Shown: piece by piece, positions 18,953 through 28,032 of the stretch | Position numbering within the stretch: the first letter of the stretch is position 1 | How the letters are laid out: each line of letters starts with the position of its first letter | Assembly: GCF_900111295.1 (NCBI RefSeq) | Contig: NZ_FOGT01000004.1 | Coordinates: 124,001-188,000, forward strand | Reading direction: 5' to 3' | Origin: Salipaludibacillus aurantiacus | GTDB taxonomy: Bacteria > Bacillota > Bacilli > Bacillales > Salisediminibacteriaceae | DNA: 64,000 nucleotides | The notes under the pieces: generated by a model | Seen by the model: only the letters and a program-made list of their open reading frames with translations | Database searches by the model: none | What the model was told of the DNA's origin: nothing | Program-made: the position numbers and the translations under genes

Positions 18953-19212
18953 CTCCCGTTGTTCTCTGCCTAAAACGTTAAAACGTGTGATTATATTGTT
19001 CTTTTGAATCAGTTTTTAATGCATGGGATTATCTGATCATTTAACAAAGTAATTGACAGCGCTATCATTGACAACTGTATGAACGTTTGTCTAAAAATGT
19101 GTGAATCCTTTAATTTACAGGGGGGTAACACTTTTTTTTATTTGCAGGAGGTCTATAATTGAAAGTATTCATTAAATGGTCACCAGTGTATTTACAGATG
19201 GAGGGAAACAGT

Positions 19213-20811
19213 ATGGAACCGCTCATACAATTATTGCAAGAGCCGCTTGTGCTCCTTTTTGTTATTTTATTTCTCGGTTCACTTCTTGGCCAGGCAACAA
19301 TAAAAGGGCTAAGTCTCGGTACGTCCGGTGTACTGCTTGTGGCCATGGTATTCGGCCATTTCGGTTACCAGATCTCGCCGGTGGTACAAAACCTTGGCCT
19401 CAGTCTGTTTATTGTTGCTGTCGGACTGCAGGCAGGCCCCAGGTTTTTCAGAATGATGAAAACATCCGGAATTATTTTTGGCATTATTGGTTTGCTGATT
19501 GTGCTGATCGCTTCTTTGACAACTATTTTAGTGTCAAAGGTACTTGGATTGTCGCCCGCTTTAAGTATCGGGCTGATGACAGGCGCTCTCACCAGTACGC
19601 CGGGTCTTGCTGCTGCACTCCAATCCACTAACGATCCGCTCGCGTCAGTCGGTTACGGGATTGCTTATCCGTTCGGGGTGGTGGCTGTCGTTCTGTTTGT
19701 CCAGCTGTTCCCAAAGCTGCTGCAGATTGATTTAGAAAAAGATTTAAAACGGAAAGTGGGGCCTGTAAGACACAAAGCTTCTCCGGAAGCGATGACTATT
19801 GAAGTGACACAGGACCATATTCATAAAAAAACGCTGAAGGAACTGAAGCTTGCGCCTAATAGTTCAGCTGTGATCAGCCGGGTCATAAGAGGAAACCGGA
19901 ACATTATCAGTTTAAGCGACACAGTCATTTTAAAAGGCGACCGCCTTGTGGCTGTAGGTATTCTGCGAGACCTGGAAAAATTATGTGAGGATATCGGACG
20001 GAAAGTTGCCACTGATTTCTCCAATGCCGACCATATTAAACTGAGAAAGATTACCGTGGATTCGGAAGACATGATCGGAAAAAGTATAAGGGAGCTGCGG
20101 TTACGAAGCAGGTTCGGTGTAACCGTCACGCGCATGGAGCGGGGAGGCTTTGAATTTAATCAGAATCCCGGCTGGCGCCTTGAACGGGGGGACATCTTAA
20201 CTGTCGTAAGCAGCGAGGACCGTCTGAACGAAGTTGAACAGATTTTCAGCAGGAAAAAGCTCGCTGTTACTAATGTGCATATTTTTTCATTAAGTTTAAT
20301 TTTGCTTATAGGCATTTTTGTCGGATTAATGCCGATCTATTTGCCGGGGCTTGGCACATTAACGCTCGGTGTGGCGGGAGGTCCTTTATTTGTTGCCTTA
20401 ATTATCGGCCACTTCGGAAAACTTGGACCTATCCAGGCCCGGTTTTTCCAGCCTTCCAATCAGGTGATCCGTGACATAGGCCTCGTATTATTTCTGGCGG
20501 GGGCCGGCACCACAGCAGGGGAAGGCCTGGTAGAGGTCGTCATGGCAGAAGGGCTTCGTCTTGTTTTTGGAGGGGCGCTTATTACCATTTTGCCTATATT
20601 GGCCGGATTTTTGATTGCAAAAAAACTGTTCCACTTAAGCATTCTTCATTCGCTCGGCGCCCTTTGCGGAGGGTTAACGAGTACGCCTGGTTTAGGAGCT
20701 GTGAACCAGCTGACTAAAGGGGATGAGCCTGCTATTGCTTATGCTGCCGCTTACCCGTTTGCACTTATCTTTGTAGCTATCGCCGCACAACTTCTCGTAT
20801 TTGTACTTTAA
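19213..20811 (+). CDS. AspT/YidE-type anion exchanger with two RCK-C domains
   Basis: A membrane transporter with two homologous hydrophobic halves, each ending in the GALTSTPGLAAAL or GGLTSTPGLGAV signature of the aspartate:alanine exchanger family, separated by two cytoplasmic TrkA-C (RCK-C) domains near residues 185-345. ATG 19213 has GGAGGG about seven bases upstream and matches where the family usually begins (EPLIQLLQEPLVLLF). TTG 19159 with a perfect AGGAGGT would add 18 polar residues and cannot be excluded. The substrate is unknown; no metabolic gene is adjacent. Confidence 0.85.
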   Translation: MEPLIQLLQEPLVLLFVILFLGSLLGQATIKGLSLGTSGVLLVAMVFGHFGYQISPVVQNLGLSLFIVAVGLQAGPRFFRMMKTSGIIFGIIGLLIVLIASLTTILVSKVLGLSPALSIGLMTGALTSTPGLAAALQSTNDPLASVGYGIAYPFGVVAVVLFVQLFPKLLQIDLEKDLKRKVGPVRHKASPEAMTIEVTQDHIHKKTLKELKLAPNSSAVISRVIRGNRNIISLSDTVILKGDRLVAVGILRDLEKLCEDIGRKVATDFSNADHIKLRKITVDSEDMIGKSIRELRLRSRFGVTVTRMERGGFEFNQNPGWRLERGDILTVVSSEDRLNEVEQIFSRKKLAVTNVHIFSLSLILLIGIFVGLMPIYLPGLGTLTLGVAGGPLFVALIIGHFGKLGPIQARFFQPSNQVIRDIGLVLFLAGAGTTAGEGLVEVVMAEGLRLVFGGALITILPILAGFLIAKKLFHLSILHSLGALCGGLTSTPGLGAVNQLTKGDEPAIAYAAAYPFALIFVAIAAQLLVFVL

Positions 20812-20847
20812 CCAATTCCCGACTCGCGTTCGTTTATCTTTTAATCC

Positions 20848-20891
20848 ACGCCTTACAGGCCGTCTTACGACGGTTTGTGAGGCGTTTTTTT
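20848..20891 (+). terminator. Rho-independent terminator after the AspT-like gene
   Basis: ACGCCTTACA pairs with TGTGAGGCGT, with an inner CCGTC/GACGG stem, followed by seven T. It separates the transporter from the molybdoenzyme operon. Confidence 0.85.
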
Positions 20892-21007
20892 GTTTGCTGT
20901 TCACAGAATGCTCTGAAGGATTTCATGATCATTTCATAATTGTTTTCTAAGCTTAAATTATAACGGCAAGGCGGCTTGATCAGGAATAGTAAAGGGAGGT
21001 TGAATTT

Positions 21008-22081
21008 ATGATACCTAAATGGGCAGGTTTATCAGTGGGGCTGCTGCTTGTGTTATCGGCCTGCGGAAATGAAGAAGCATTAACGCCAAAAGAAGTAAAA
21101 GCGGATGCGGCAAATGAACAGGAACAGACAGAAGCGGCTCTTGAGGCAGAGTTCTTTGAAGACATCCGGCAGCATTCGTACGAGTACATGCAGGAGCCGG
21201 ATTTTGACATCATAACCGCTAAAGAGTTATATGAGACGGTAATTTTTGAAGACAGCTCAGATTTTCTCATTCTGGATGTGAGGGACACATCAACTTTTGC
21301 GAAAGGTCATATCCCGGGAGCCGTAAATATCCCGTACCGGATTTCGGTGAAAGAAAACATGCTGGACCAGCTGCCTGAGGATAAAACAATTTATGTGGTA
21401 TGTTTCTCAGGACACACGGCAAGCCAGACGGCGGGGACGCTGAATCTTTTAGGTTATGAAGCGAAAGCGCTTCAATTCGGAATGGGAGGCTATGCCGCAG
21501 GGACTGAGCTTGGCGCCAATATTCCGGGGGCACCGGCGGAGCTGGAAGTTGTGAAGCACTCTTTCGAAACAGAAGGAGACTATGAACTGCCTGAAGTGAC
21601 TTACAAGGACAATCTCACAATCAGTGAAATAGTTATGAACCAGGCACAAAATTATCTGGATAAAGACATGCCTGCGGTAATAGGCGTTCCGGATGTCAAA
21701 GAAATGGTTGAAAAAGAAGAATCTGAAGAATACCAGTTAGTTGATATCAGACATGAAGACGATTATAAGAGAGGCCACGTGCCTTATGCCATTAACATTC
21801 CGTATACAGATTTATTTGAAGCAGACCAGCTGAAACTGCTTGATCCGGAAAAAACGACGGTATTAATCGGCTATAACGGCTACGATGCCAGCCAGGTGAA
21901 CCGCCTGCTTAATCAGCTGGAAATACCGGCTGTCCCGATGGCTTACGGGATGAGTATGTGGGCTGGTGATGAAAGCATCATTGGACAGAGTCCGCTTAAT
22001 TTTGACGGCACAGAGACCCTCCCTGTCGAGGAGCTTAAATACGATTTAGACGGCGGCGACGTAGAGACGAGCTGCAGTTAA
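21008..22081 (+). CDS. srrE: Double-rhodanese lipoprotein, SrrE-like
   Basis: First gene of a six-gene operon. Lipobox LSAC gives Cys19 as the lipid anchor, so it sits on the outer face of the membrane. The first rhodanese domain (about 65-175) has an active loop CFSGHT with Cys132, the residue that would carry sulfur or selenium. The second (about 225-335) reads GYNGYD at the same place, with Gly288 replacing the Cys, so it is probably non-catalytic. Predicted mass is about 39 kDa, close to the reported 38 kDa of SrrE. The ribosome binding site is AAAGGGAGG. The reductase gene follows after 19 bp. The likely job is handling selenium or sulfur species at the reductase; this is inferred. Confidence 0.85.
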   Translation: MIPKWAGLSVGLLLVLSACGNEEALTPKEVKADAANEQEQTEAALEAEFFEDIRQHSYEYMQEPDFDIITAKELYETVIFEDSSDFLILDVRDTSTFAKGHIPGAVNIPYRISVKENMLDQLPEDKTIYVVCFSGHTASQTAGTLNLLGYEAKALQFGMGGYAAGTELGANIPGAPAELEVVKHSFETEGDYELPEVTYKDNLTISEIVMNQAQNYLDKDMPAVIGVPDVKEMVEKEESEEYQLVDIRHEDDYKRGHVPYAINIPYTDLFEADQLKLLDPEKTTVLIGYNGYDASQVNRLLNQLEIPAVPMAYGMSMWAGDESIIGQSPLNFDGTETLPVEELKYDLDGGDVETSCS

Positions 22082-22100
22082 ACGAAAGGAGTGAAAAGAC

Positions 22101-24317
22101 GTGATGAAAATGAAGCGAAGAAGTTTTCTAAAAGCGGGAGCTGTCACTGCGGCAGCAGCGGCCATCCCGTTTAAACTCTCAATCAGTGACTTTAAAGAAG
22201 CCGCAGAGAATGAAGATGTGAAAAGAATTGCCACGACATGCAACGGCTGTGCGAGCATGTGCGGAATTTACGCGTATATGAAAAATGGCCGCTTATGGCG
22301 CGTGGAAGGGCACCCTGTTCACCTTAAGTCGAAAGGCAGACTTTGCGCGAGAGGACATGGAATGGCAGCGGACCTTTACGGCAAGGGGCGCGTTCCGGGA
22401 CCGATGAAAAAGATATCGGAAGGTGAATTTGAACCTATATCCTGGGATCAGGCATTTAAGGAAATAGGGGAAAAGCTGAATAAAATAAATGAGGAACATG
22501 GCGGAAACAGCTTCCTGTGGCTCGAACACGGCGTCAGGGGCAAGCGGTACGCCGATCCTCTGCTGGATCGTATTGGATCATCCAACTATATCACGCATTA
22601 CTCCACATGCTTTTCTTCAAAGACGAATGCGTGGCAGCAGATGGTTGGCGGTATGCTTAACGGAGACCATGCCCATGCGAAATATATGATCTTTGAAGGC
22701 AGAAACTTTGCCGGGGGAATTATTCCAAATGGTATGAACCAAATCACGAAAGCGAAAGAGAACGGGGCAAAAATCGTTGTTATTGACCCGAAATACTCTG
22801 AAATAGCAAAAATTGCCGATGACTGGATTCCTATAAGACCCGGAAGCGATTTAGCTCTCCGCCTTGCTATGGCTCACGTGATGATCAGTGAGAATCTCTA
22901 TGACAAAGCTTTTGTCAAAAAGTACGTAGACGGTTTTGACGATTACTGGCATGAAAACAAAGATAAAACGCCTGAGTGGGCAGAAGAGCTGACTGGCATA
23001 CCTGCTGACAAAATCAGGGAGATCAGCAGGGAATTTGCTGCCAACGCACCTGAGGCGTTTATGGAACCGGGGTGGCACGGACTGCATTGCCATTATATTA
23101 ATAGCACACAGACAGCTCAGATGGGAGTCATCTTGAACGCGCTGGCCGGCAATTTTTATAAACGCGGCGGTTTAATGCCGAGCGCCAATGTCGACTTCGG
23201 GGAATATCTCCATAAAGATATTGTTGAAACAGAAAAAGGGCAGCGGGCAGACGGTGCAGGGATAGAAGGCCAATACATGACCGTAGAGCCGGGCCGCGGT
23301 ATTTCCCATACGGTCCCCGATATGATTGCCGACGGTAAAATTAAGTCTGTCTTTATTTATCACTTTAATCCTTTAAGAACGGCTCCTGATCCAGAGTATC
23401 AGAAGAAAATAAAAGAAGCGGAGCTGGTGGTTTCCATCCCGGTTGACTGGAATGAAACATCTGTTTATACAGCGGATTATATTCTGCCTGAAAGTTATTA
23501 TCTTGAGAGAACGGAAGTTCCGACAGCGGTGTCCGGCCATATTTCACACGATTATCCACAGATTTCAATCCGGCAGCAGGCAGCAGAGCCGCTTCACGAT
23601 ACAAAACCTCTGATCGATATCATGAGAGGGGTTACAAAAGCGATGGGTTATAATGCCCTTTATGATTTTACGGTAGACGATGAAATGAAAGCGATGCTGG
23701 AGCCTGTAGGGGTGTCACCTGAACAATTAAAAGAAGCGGGGACTGTGGAACTTCAGACCAGCGCTGTTAAACCGGAATTTCCGGTAAATATGCAAGGCAA
23801 ACCAGCTCTTGGAACGTACACAGGTAAAATTCAGTTTTCTGCTGAGTTGTTCCGGATTGACGGCAAAAAAGGAATACCAACATGGATTCCGCCTAAAGTG
23901 GAACCGGACCGGTCAAAAGCTGATCAGTTCAGGCTGATTCATGGAAAGCAGCCTTATCATTCCCATCACGTGACAAGCAACAACCCTCATCTTGTAAAAA
24001 TCACTGAAAAGTACAATGGCACGGCGGTGTGGATGAACAGTGAAAGAGCTGAAAAACTTGGCATTAAAGACGGTGATCAGGTGACTATAGCTTCGGATCT
24101 GGCGACTAAAAGCATCCCGGTAAAAGTGACTGAACTGATTCACCCTGAATGCGTATGGATCTCTTCCGCTTATGGCGGATTCTCGGATAAATTACAAACT
24201 TCTTATAACCTGGGAGTCAACTACAATGATTTTATTCCTGCTATGGTTGAACCTTATTCCGGAACAACGATGTCACAGGAAGTAGTCGTGACTGTCAGCA
24301 AAGGTGGTGAAGCATAA
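22101..24317 (+). CDS. srrA: Tat-exported molybdopterin reductase catalytic subunit, SrrA/PsrA/PhsA clade
   Basis: Catalytic subunit of a respiratory chalcogen oxyanion or polysulfide reductase. The N-terminus has the twin-arginine motif RRSFLK. A [4Fe-4S] site follows at Cys47, Cys50, Cys54 and Cys82. The HYSTC segment puts Cys170 where PsrA/PhsA-type enzymes have a molybdenum-ligating Cys. The molybdopterin-binding C-terminal domain contains the YHSHHVTSNNP stretch. At 738 residues (about 82 kDa) it fits SrrA (80 kDa). GTG 22101 has AAAGGAG nine bases upstream; ATG 22104 is an alternative. It overlaps srrB by one base. Selenite as substrate rests on operon match; polysulfide, thiosulfate or tetrathionate are alternatives. 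Confidence 0.88.
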   Translation: MMKMKRRSFLKAGAVTAAAAAIPFKLSISDFKEAAENEDVKRIATTCNGCASMCGIYAYMKNGRLWRVEGHPVHLKSKGRLCARGHGMAADLYGKGRVPGPMKKISEGEFEPISWDQAFKEIGEKLNKINEEHGGNSFLWLEHGVRGKRYADPLLDRIGSSNYITHYSTCFSSKTNAWQQMVGGMLNGDHAHAKYMIFEGRNFAGGIIPNGMNQITKAKENGAKIVVIDPKYSEIAKIADDWIPIRPGSDLALRLAMAHVMISENLYDKAFVKKYVDGFDDYWHENKDKTPEWAEELTGIPADKIREISREFAANAPEAFMEPGWHGLHCHYINSTQTAQMGVILNALAGNFYKRGGLMPSANVDFGEYLHKDIVETEKGQRADGAGIEGQYMTVEPGRGISHTVPDMIADGKIKSVFIYHFNPLRTAPDPEYQKKIKEAELVVSIPVDWNETSVYTADYILPESYYLERTEVPTAVSGHISHDYPQISIRQQAAEPLHDTKPLIDIMRGVTKAMGYNALYDFTVDDEMKAMLEPVGVSPEQLKEAGTVELQTSAVKPEFPVNMQGKPALGTYTGKIQFSAELFRIDGKKGIPTWIPPKVEPDRSKADQFRLIHGKQPYHSHHVTSNNPHLVKITEKYNGTAVWMNSERAEKLGIKDGDQVTIASDLATKSIPVKVTELIHPECVWISSAYGGFSDKLQTSYNLGVNYNDFIPAMVEPYSGTTMSQEVVVTVSKGGEA

Positions 24318-24859
24318 TGGCCCGTTACGGACTTTTAATAGACGCATCGAAATGTACAGGGTGCCACGCCTGCAGTATTGCATGCAGCATGTATAACGAA
24401 CTTGAGGAAGAAGTCACTTATAACAGGCTTGAATTTATTGAACGGGGAAAATATCCGAATGCTGTCATGGAAATTGTGCCGCTCCAATGTATGCACTGCG
24501 ATAATCCTCCGTGTGCCACGGTGTGTCCGACTAATGCTACTTTCAAAAGGGAGGACGGCATCGTTTCGATTGATGAAAATAAATGCATCGGCTGCAAGTA
24601 CTGCATGACGGCCTGTCCTTACGATGCCCGCCAGCTGAATGAATCGAGGATCCCTGAAAAGTGCAGGTGGTGTCCTGAAATGCTGGAAGCAGGAAAACAG
24701 CCTGCCTGCTCAAGTACTTGTATGAACGAAGTAAGGCTTTTCGGAAAACTGGATGATCCTGACAGTGAGATTAATAAAAAAATGGCGCAGCATGAAGTAA
24801 GCCAGCTGGTTACTGAAAAAGGAACAAAACCGCGTATTTATTATATAAAACGAAAGTGA
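24317..24859 (+). CDS. srrB: Four-cluster ferredoxin electron-transfer subunit, SrrB-like
   Basis: Transfers electrons from the membrane anchor to the molybdenum subunit. Four Cys groups are visible: CTGCHACSIAC near 13-23, CMHCDNPPCATVCP, CIGCKYCMTACP and CRWCPE followed by ACSSTC, giving four [4Fe-4S] clusters as in DmsB, PsrB and TtrB. There is no signal peptide; such subunits travel with the Tat-exported partner. Its start codon overlaps the last base of srrA, indicating translational coupling. Confidence 0.93.
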   Translation: MARYGLLIDASKCTGCHACSIACSMYNELEEEVTYNRLEFIERGKYPNAVMEIVPLQCMHCDNPPCATVCPTNATFKREDGIVSIDENKCIGCKYCMTACPYDARQLNESRIPEKCRWCPEMLEAGKQPACSSTCMNEVRLFGKLDDPDSEINKKMAQHEVSQLVTEKGTKPRIYYIKRK

Positions 24860-24869
24860 GGTGTGGCAG

Positions 24870-26054
24870 ATGTTAACTAATCATAAATTCTGGTATGCCG
24901 TCTCGGGAGCCTTAATCCTGTTTGGGGCTGCCGGCGCGCTCAATATCATCATTCACGGGGAACACTCCATGGGGACCTCAAACTATGTTCCGTGGGGAGC
25001 TCTGATTGCAGGGTATGTTTTCTTCGTCGTGTCGAGTACAGGGCTGTCTCTTGTTGCAGCCCTCGGACACGTCTTTCACATGAAACGTTTTGAACCACTT
25101 GCCAAACGTGCAGTTCTGGGATCAATTATAACCCTCCTAATGGGATTCATCGTAATAGGACTGGAACTTGGCAGCCCTTTCAGTATGATTCACATTCTTT
25201 TCAGCCCTAACTTCCAGTCGGCGATCTTCTGGATGGGCTTATTGTACGGTATTTATCTCGTACTGCTGGTATTTGAGTTTATCTTTTTACTGAAAGATGA
25301 CCATAAAAAGTCGCGGCTGTTTGGCATCCTTGTTCTGATTTCGGCCATTGCGGCCCACAGTAATCTGGGAGCCGTCTTCGGATTCTTAGTGGCACGTTCT
25401 TACTGGACCGGACCGTATATGTCTATTTACTTTATTTTATCCGCTTTACTTTCAGGCGCTGCTTTACTTGCCTTTATGTACTTCCTCGTTTCCAAGGTGA
25501 AAAGGACCGAAGACATGCAGGTGGAAGGAAGCCATATCGTTTCCCATCTCGGAAAACTGATGGTCCTGTTTCTTTCAATCACCGTCTTTTTTACAGTATG
25601 GAAAATATTAACCGGCGTTTACGGAGCTGTACCTGGAAAACATGACGGAATAATGGCACTCTTAGCAGGTCCGCTAAGCTTTCAGTTTTACTTTTTTGAA
25701 CTAGGTTTTGGTATGATTATTCCGCTTCTGATTCTTACGCTTCCAGGCGGGTTTAAACCGGCGAGAGTTTTTGCCGCTGCTGCTTTTGCTCTAGTCGGGA
25801 TCTTTGTGATGAGGATTGATCTTGTCTTCGCCGGCCAGATGATTCCGCTTGAGCCCGTCAAAGGTGCACTTTTACCGCAGTTTCGCGACTGGACAATTAC
25901 CTGGGCTGAATGGGGAGTAATGGCCGGGGCAATCGGAGGAGCGGTACTTCTCTACCTCATGGGTGAAAGAAAATGGAACCTGGAAACCGCCCCTCATGAA
26001 GAGGGAGAAGATGAAAAGGCTCCTGTATCTGTTCAATTAGCCAAAAAAGCATAA
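24870..26054 (+). CDS. srrC: NrfD/PsrC-type membrane anchor, SrrC-like
   Basis: A polytopic quinol-oxidising anchor with about ten hydrophobic segments over 394 residues (about 43 kDa, matching SrrC). ATG 24870 has GAGGTG six bases upstream; the in-frame GTG 24861 lies within that site. NrfD-family traits include acidic and polar residues at helix ends (SYWTGPYMS) and the pattern of paired helices. No haem-binding His pairs are expected in this family. It sits ten bases after srrB. Confidence 0.9.
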   Translation: MLTNHKFWYAVSGALILFGAAGALNIIIHGEHSMGTSNYVPWGALIAGYVFFVVSSTGLSLVAALGHVFHMKRFEPLAKRAVLGSIITLLMGFIVIGLELGSPFSMIHILFSPNFQSAIFWMGLLYGIYLVLLVFEFIFLLKDDHKKSRLFGILVLISAIAAHSNLGAVFGFLVARSYWTGPYMSIYFILSALLSGAALLAFMYFLVSKVKRTEDMQVEGSHIVSHLGKLMVLFLSITVFFTVWKILTGVYGAVPGKHDGIMALLAGPLSFQFYFFELGFGMIIPLLILTLPGGFKPARVFAAAAFALVGIFVMRIDLVFAGQMIPLEPVKGALLPQFRDWTITWAEWGVMAGAIGGAVLLYLMGERKWNLETAPHEEGEDEKAPVSVQLAKKA

Positions 26055-26082
26055 TTATTTCGTAAGTACAGAGGTGAAAAAG

Positions 26083-26712
26083 ATGTTTATACCCGCAGTT
26101 AAAAACCATTATCAGGAGCTCATAACTTTATTTGCTGAGCTTTATAAATATCCGGATGAACAGGTTACGGAAGAAGTGATGAACGGAACAGCTGAACAAG
26201 AGATGCACCGCGGTTTCGTATCCTGTTCTCTACCGGTAACTACCAGACTCTCTCTTCAGCAGCTGATCACCGCGGAGAACAATGTGCAAAAACAGTTTAT
26301 GACGGCATTCAGCGGGTTGAGCAAACCTTTTTCGCCTCCCGTAGAATCTCTTTATAAACCTTGGAGTACAGACGCTGATGCTCCTAAACAGCTTGCGAAA
26401 AAAAGAGGCTATTATATGGGAGACAGCGCGCTTCATATGAATCATTTACTAAGCTGTTACGGCTTTGGAGTGCCAGAAGAATTTAAGATGATGCCTGACC
26501 ATCTTGTAATTGAACTGGAATTTTATGCTTTTTTACTTGGAGAAGACACCCGTATGGCTGTCACCTTCTATAATGAACATTTGGACTGGATAAAAGATTT
26601 TGAGAAAGAGATGAACAAATTAGGCGGGGTGCCTTTTTATCAGGAAGTTACTAGAAGGCTGAGAAACCTGCTGTCGATCCATCCATTGGAGATAATAAAC
26701 GGAGAGGAGTGA
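26083..26712 (+). CDS. srrD: TorD-family molybdoenzyme chaperone, SrrD-like
   Basis: A 209-residue all-helical protein of the TorD/DmsD/NarJ group, which binds the Tat leader of the reductase and helps cofactor loading before export. Family landmarks: FAELYKYPDE near the start, PPVESLYKPWS, YYMGDSALHMNHLLSCYGF and PDHLVIELEFYAFLL. ATG 26083 is chosen because AGAGGTG lies six bases upstream; the in-frame GTG 26074 is within the site. The mass (24 kDa) equals that reported for SrrD. Confidence 0.88.
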   Translation: MFIPAVKNHYQELITLFAELYKYPDEQVTEEVMNGTAEQEMHRGFVSCSLPVTTRLSLQQLITAENNVQKQFMTAFSGLSKPFSPPVESLYKPWSTDADAPKQLAKKRGYYMGDSALHMNHLLSCYGFGVPEEFKMMPDHLVIELEFYAFLLGEDTRMAVTFYNEHLDWIKDFEKEMNKLGGVPFYQEVTRRLRNLLSIHPLEIINGEE

Positions 26713-26717
26713 TGACA

Positions 26718-27977
26718 ATGAACCGGATTTACGGGCTGCTGCTGGGAGCTTTACTCATGGTCGGAGCTGCCGGGTGCGGAACAGAGGCCCAGCTGGAAGC
26801 AGCCGAACCGGAGCCGTTCACAAGCGCTTCTGAACAGGATTTGTCTGACTACATCATAACGGAGGAAGAGGAAGGCGAACAGGAGCATGTTCCTTATAAT
26901 GAAGACTGGAACTATATTACCACTCTTGAATTGATGAGAGTATTGGACGGACAGGAGACGACCAGCCAGGACCGAAATTCATATGACGACGTGCCTCCTG
27001 AATGGAGCGGCGTAGCCCTGATTGATGCTAGACCGAGGGAAGTTTTTGCAGCCGGGCATATCAATGGGGCGGTAAACATCCCTGACAGTGAGTTTGATTC
27101 CTTAACAGATATGCTTCCGGAAGATAAAGAAACGATGCTTATTTTTTACTGTGGAGGGCTTCACTGCCCTTTAAGCGGCAGTTCTGCTGAAAAAGCGATG
27201 GAACTCGGCTATGACAATTCGTATGTCTATCAGGAGGGCACGCCGGCCTGGAAGCAGGCAGGGAATTACTTTACGGTTGATGAGTCCTACGTGGAAGAAA
27301 AAATTATGGAATCCTACGTTGCCAGAGAGGATACCGAACCTGTTTTATTAATTGACGCCAGAACGTATGAAGGTTACTTTAATGCCCACATTCCTACCGC
27401 TGTTTTTTGGGATGACACCCAGTACGATGTAAAATACACCGGGTTTGCTCCGGAAAATAAAGAGGCAGAAATCATTGTATATTGCGGCGGCTTTTTCTGT
27501 CACAAGAGCCACGAACTGGCTGAAAGTTTACTTGGAGACGGTTATACGAATGTAAAAGTATTTGCCGGTGGTATGCCGGCGTGGAAACAGGCAGGGCTTC
27601 CGGTTTTTGGAATGGAAAGCGGCGGAGAAGAGTTTGACGTATCAGCCGGAAAAGTCGACCGGTCAGTCAGCGCAGATGAGTTTGATGATCTCGTACAAAA
27701 AGGCTCAACAGTGATTGACGTACGCGGCGAATCTGAAACAGCCAGCGGGATGATTGATGGCGCTATTCATATTCCAGATGGAGATATTCATGCAAACGAT
27801 CCTGGTGTAGAAGAGAAATTACCAGATGATAAAAAAGATACGCTGGTTATCCACTGTGCAAGCGGTGCGCGGGCAGCCGGGGTGGTAGAAAAGATCGCAG
27901 ACCTCGGTTATGAAGAGGTATATTATTTAAACGGACCGATTTCAATTTCTTCTGACGGCAGTTATTCTCTTGATTAA
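26718..27977 (+). CDS. srrF: Triple-rhodanese lipoprotein, SrrF-like
   Basis: Last gene of the operon, a 419-residue lipoprotein with lipobox GAAGC (Cys20). Three rhodanese domains follow. The first two have two-Cys loops, CGGLHC (Cys145, Cys150) and CGGFFC (Cys256, Cys261), while the third has the classical CASGAR (Cys380). The first two share further features (GTPAWKQAG and GMPAWKQAG), so they arose by duplication. GGAGAGGAG precedes ATG 26718. The mass is near the 45 kDa reported for SrrF. The CxxxxC loops could form or resolve persulfide or selenodisulfide bonds; this is inferred. Confidence 0.85.
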   Translation: MNRIYGLLLGALLMVGAAGCGTEAQLEAAEPEPFTSASEQDLSDYIITEEEEGEQEHVPYNEDWNYITTLELMRVLDGQETTSQDRNSYDDVPPEWSGVALIDARPREVFAAGHINGAVNIPDSEFDSLTDMLPEDKETMLIFYCGGLHCPLSGSSAEKAMELGYDNSYVYQEGTPAWKQAGNYFTVDESYVEEKIMESYVAREDTEPVLLIDARTYEGYFNAHIPTAVFWDDTQYDVKYTGFAPENKEAEIIVYCGGFFCHKSHELAESLLGDGYTNVKVFAGGMPAWKQAGLPVFGMESGGEEFDVSAGKVDRSVSADEFDDLVQKGSTVIDVRGESETASGMIDGAIHIPDGDIHANDPGVEEKLPDDKKDTLVIHCASGARAAGVVEKIADLGYEEVYYLNGPISISSDGSYSLD

Positions 27978-27988
27978 GCTTATTTTCA

Positions 27989-28032
27989 GGGGGTGTCCCA
28001 TAAAGTCAAACTTTTGAGGATAGCCCCTTTTT
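27989..28032 (+). terminator. Imperfect terminator hairpin after the srr-type operon
   Basis: GGGGGTGTCC at 27989 pairs with GGATAGCCCC ending at 28027, with an inner AAAGT/ACTTT stem and several mismatches, then five T. Such GGGTGTCC...GGAYAGCCCC palindromes also occur as mobile-element ends in Firmicutes, so it may be a captured terminator. Confidence 0.55.
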
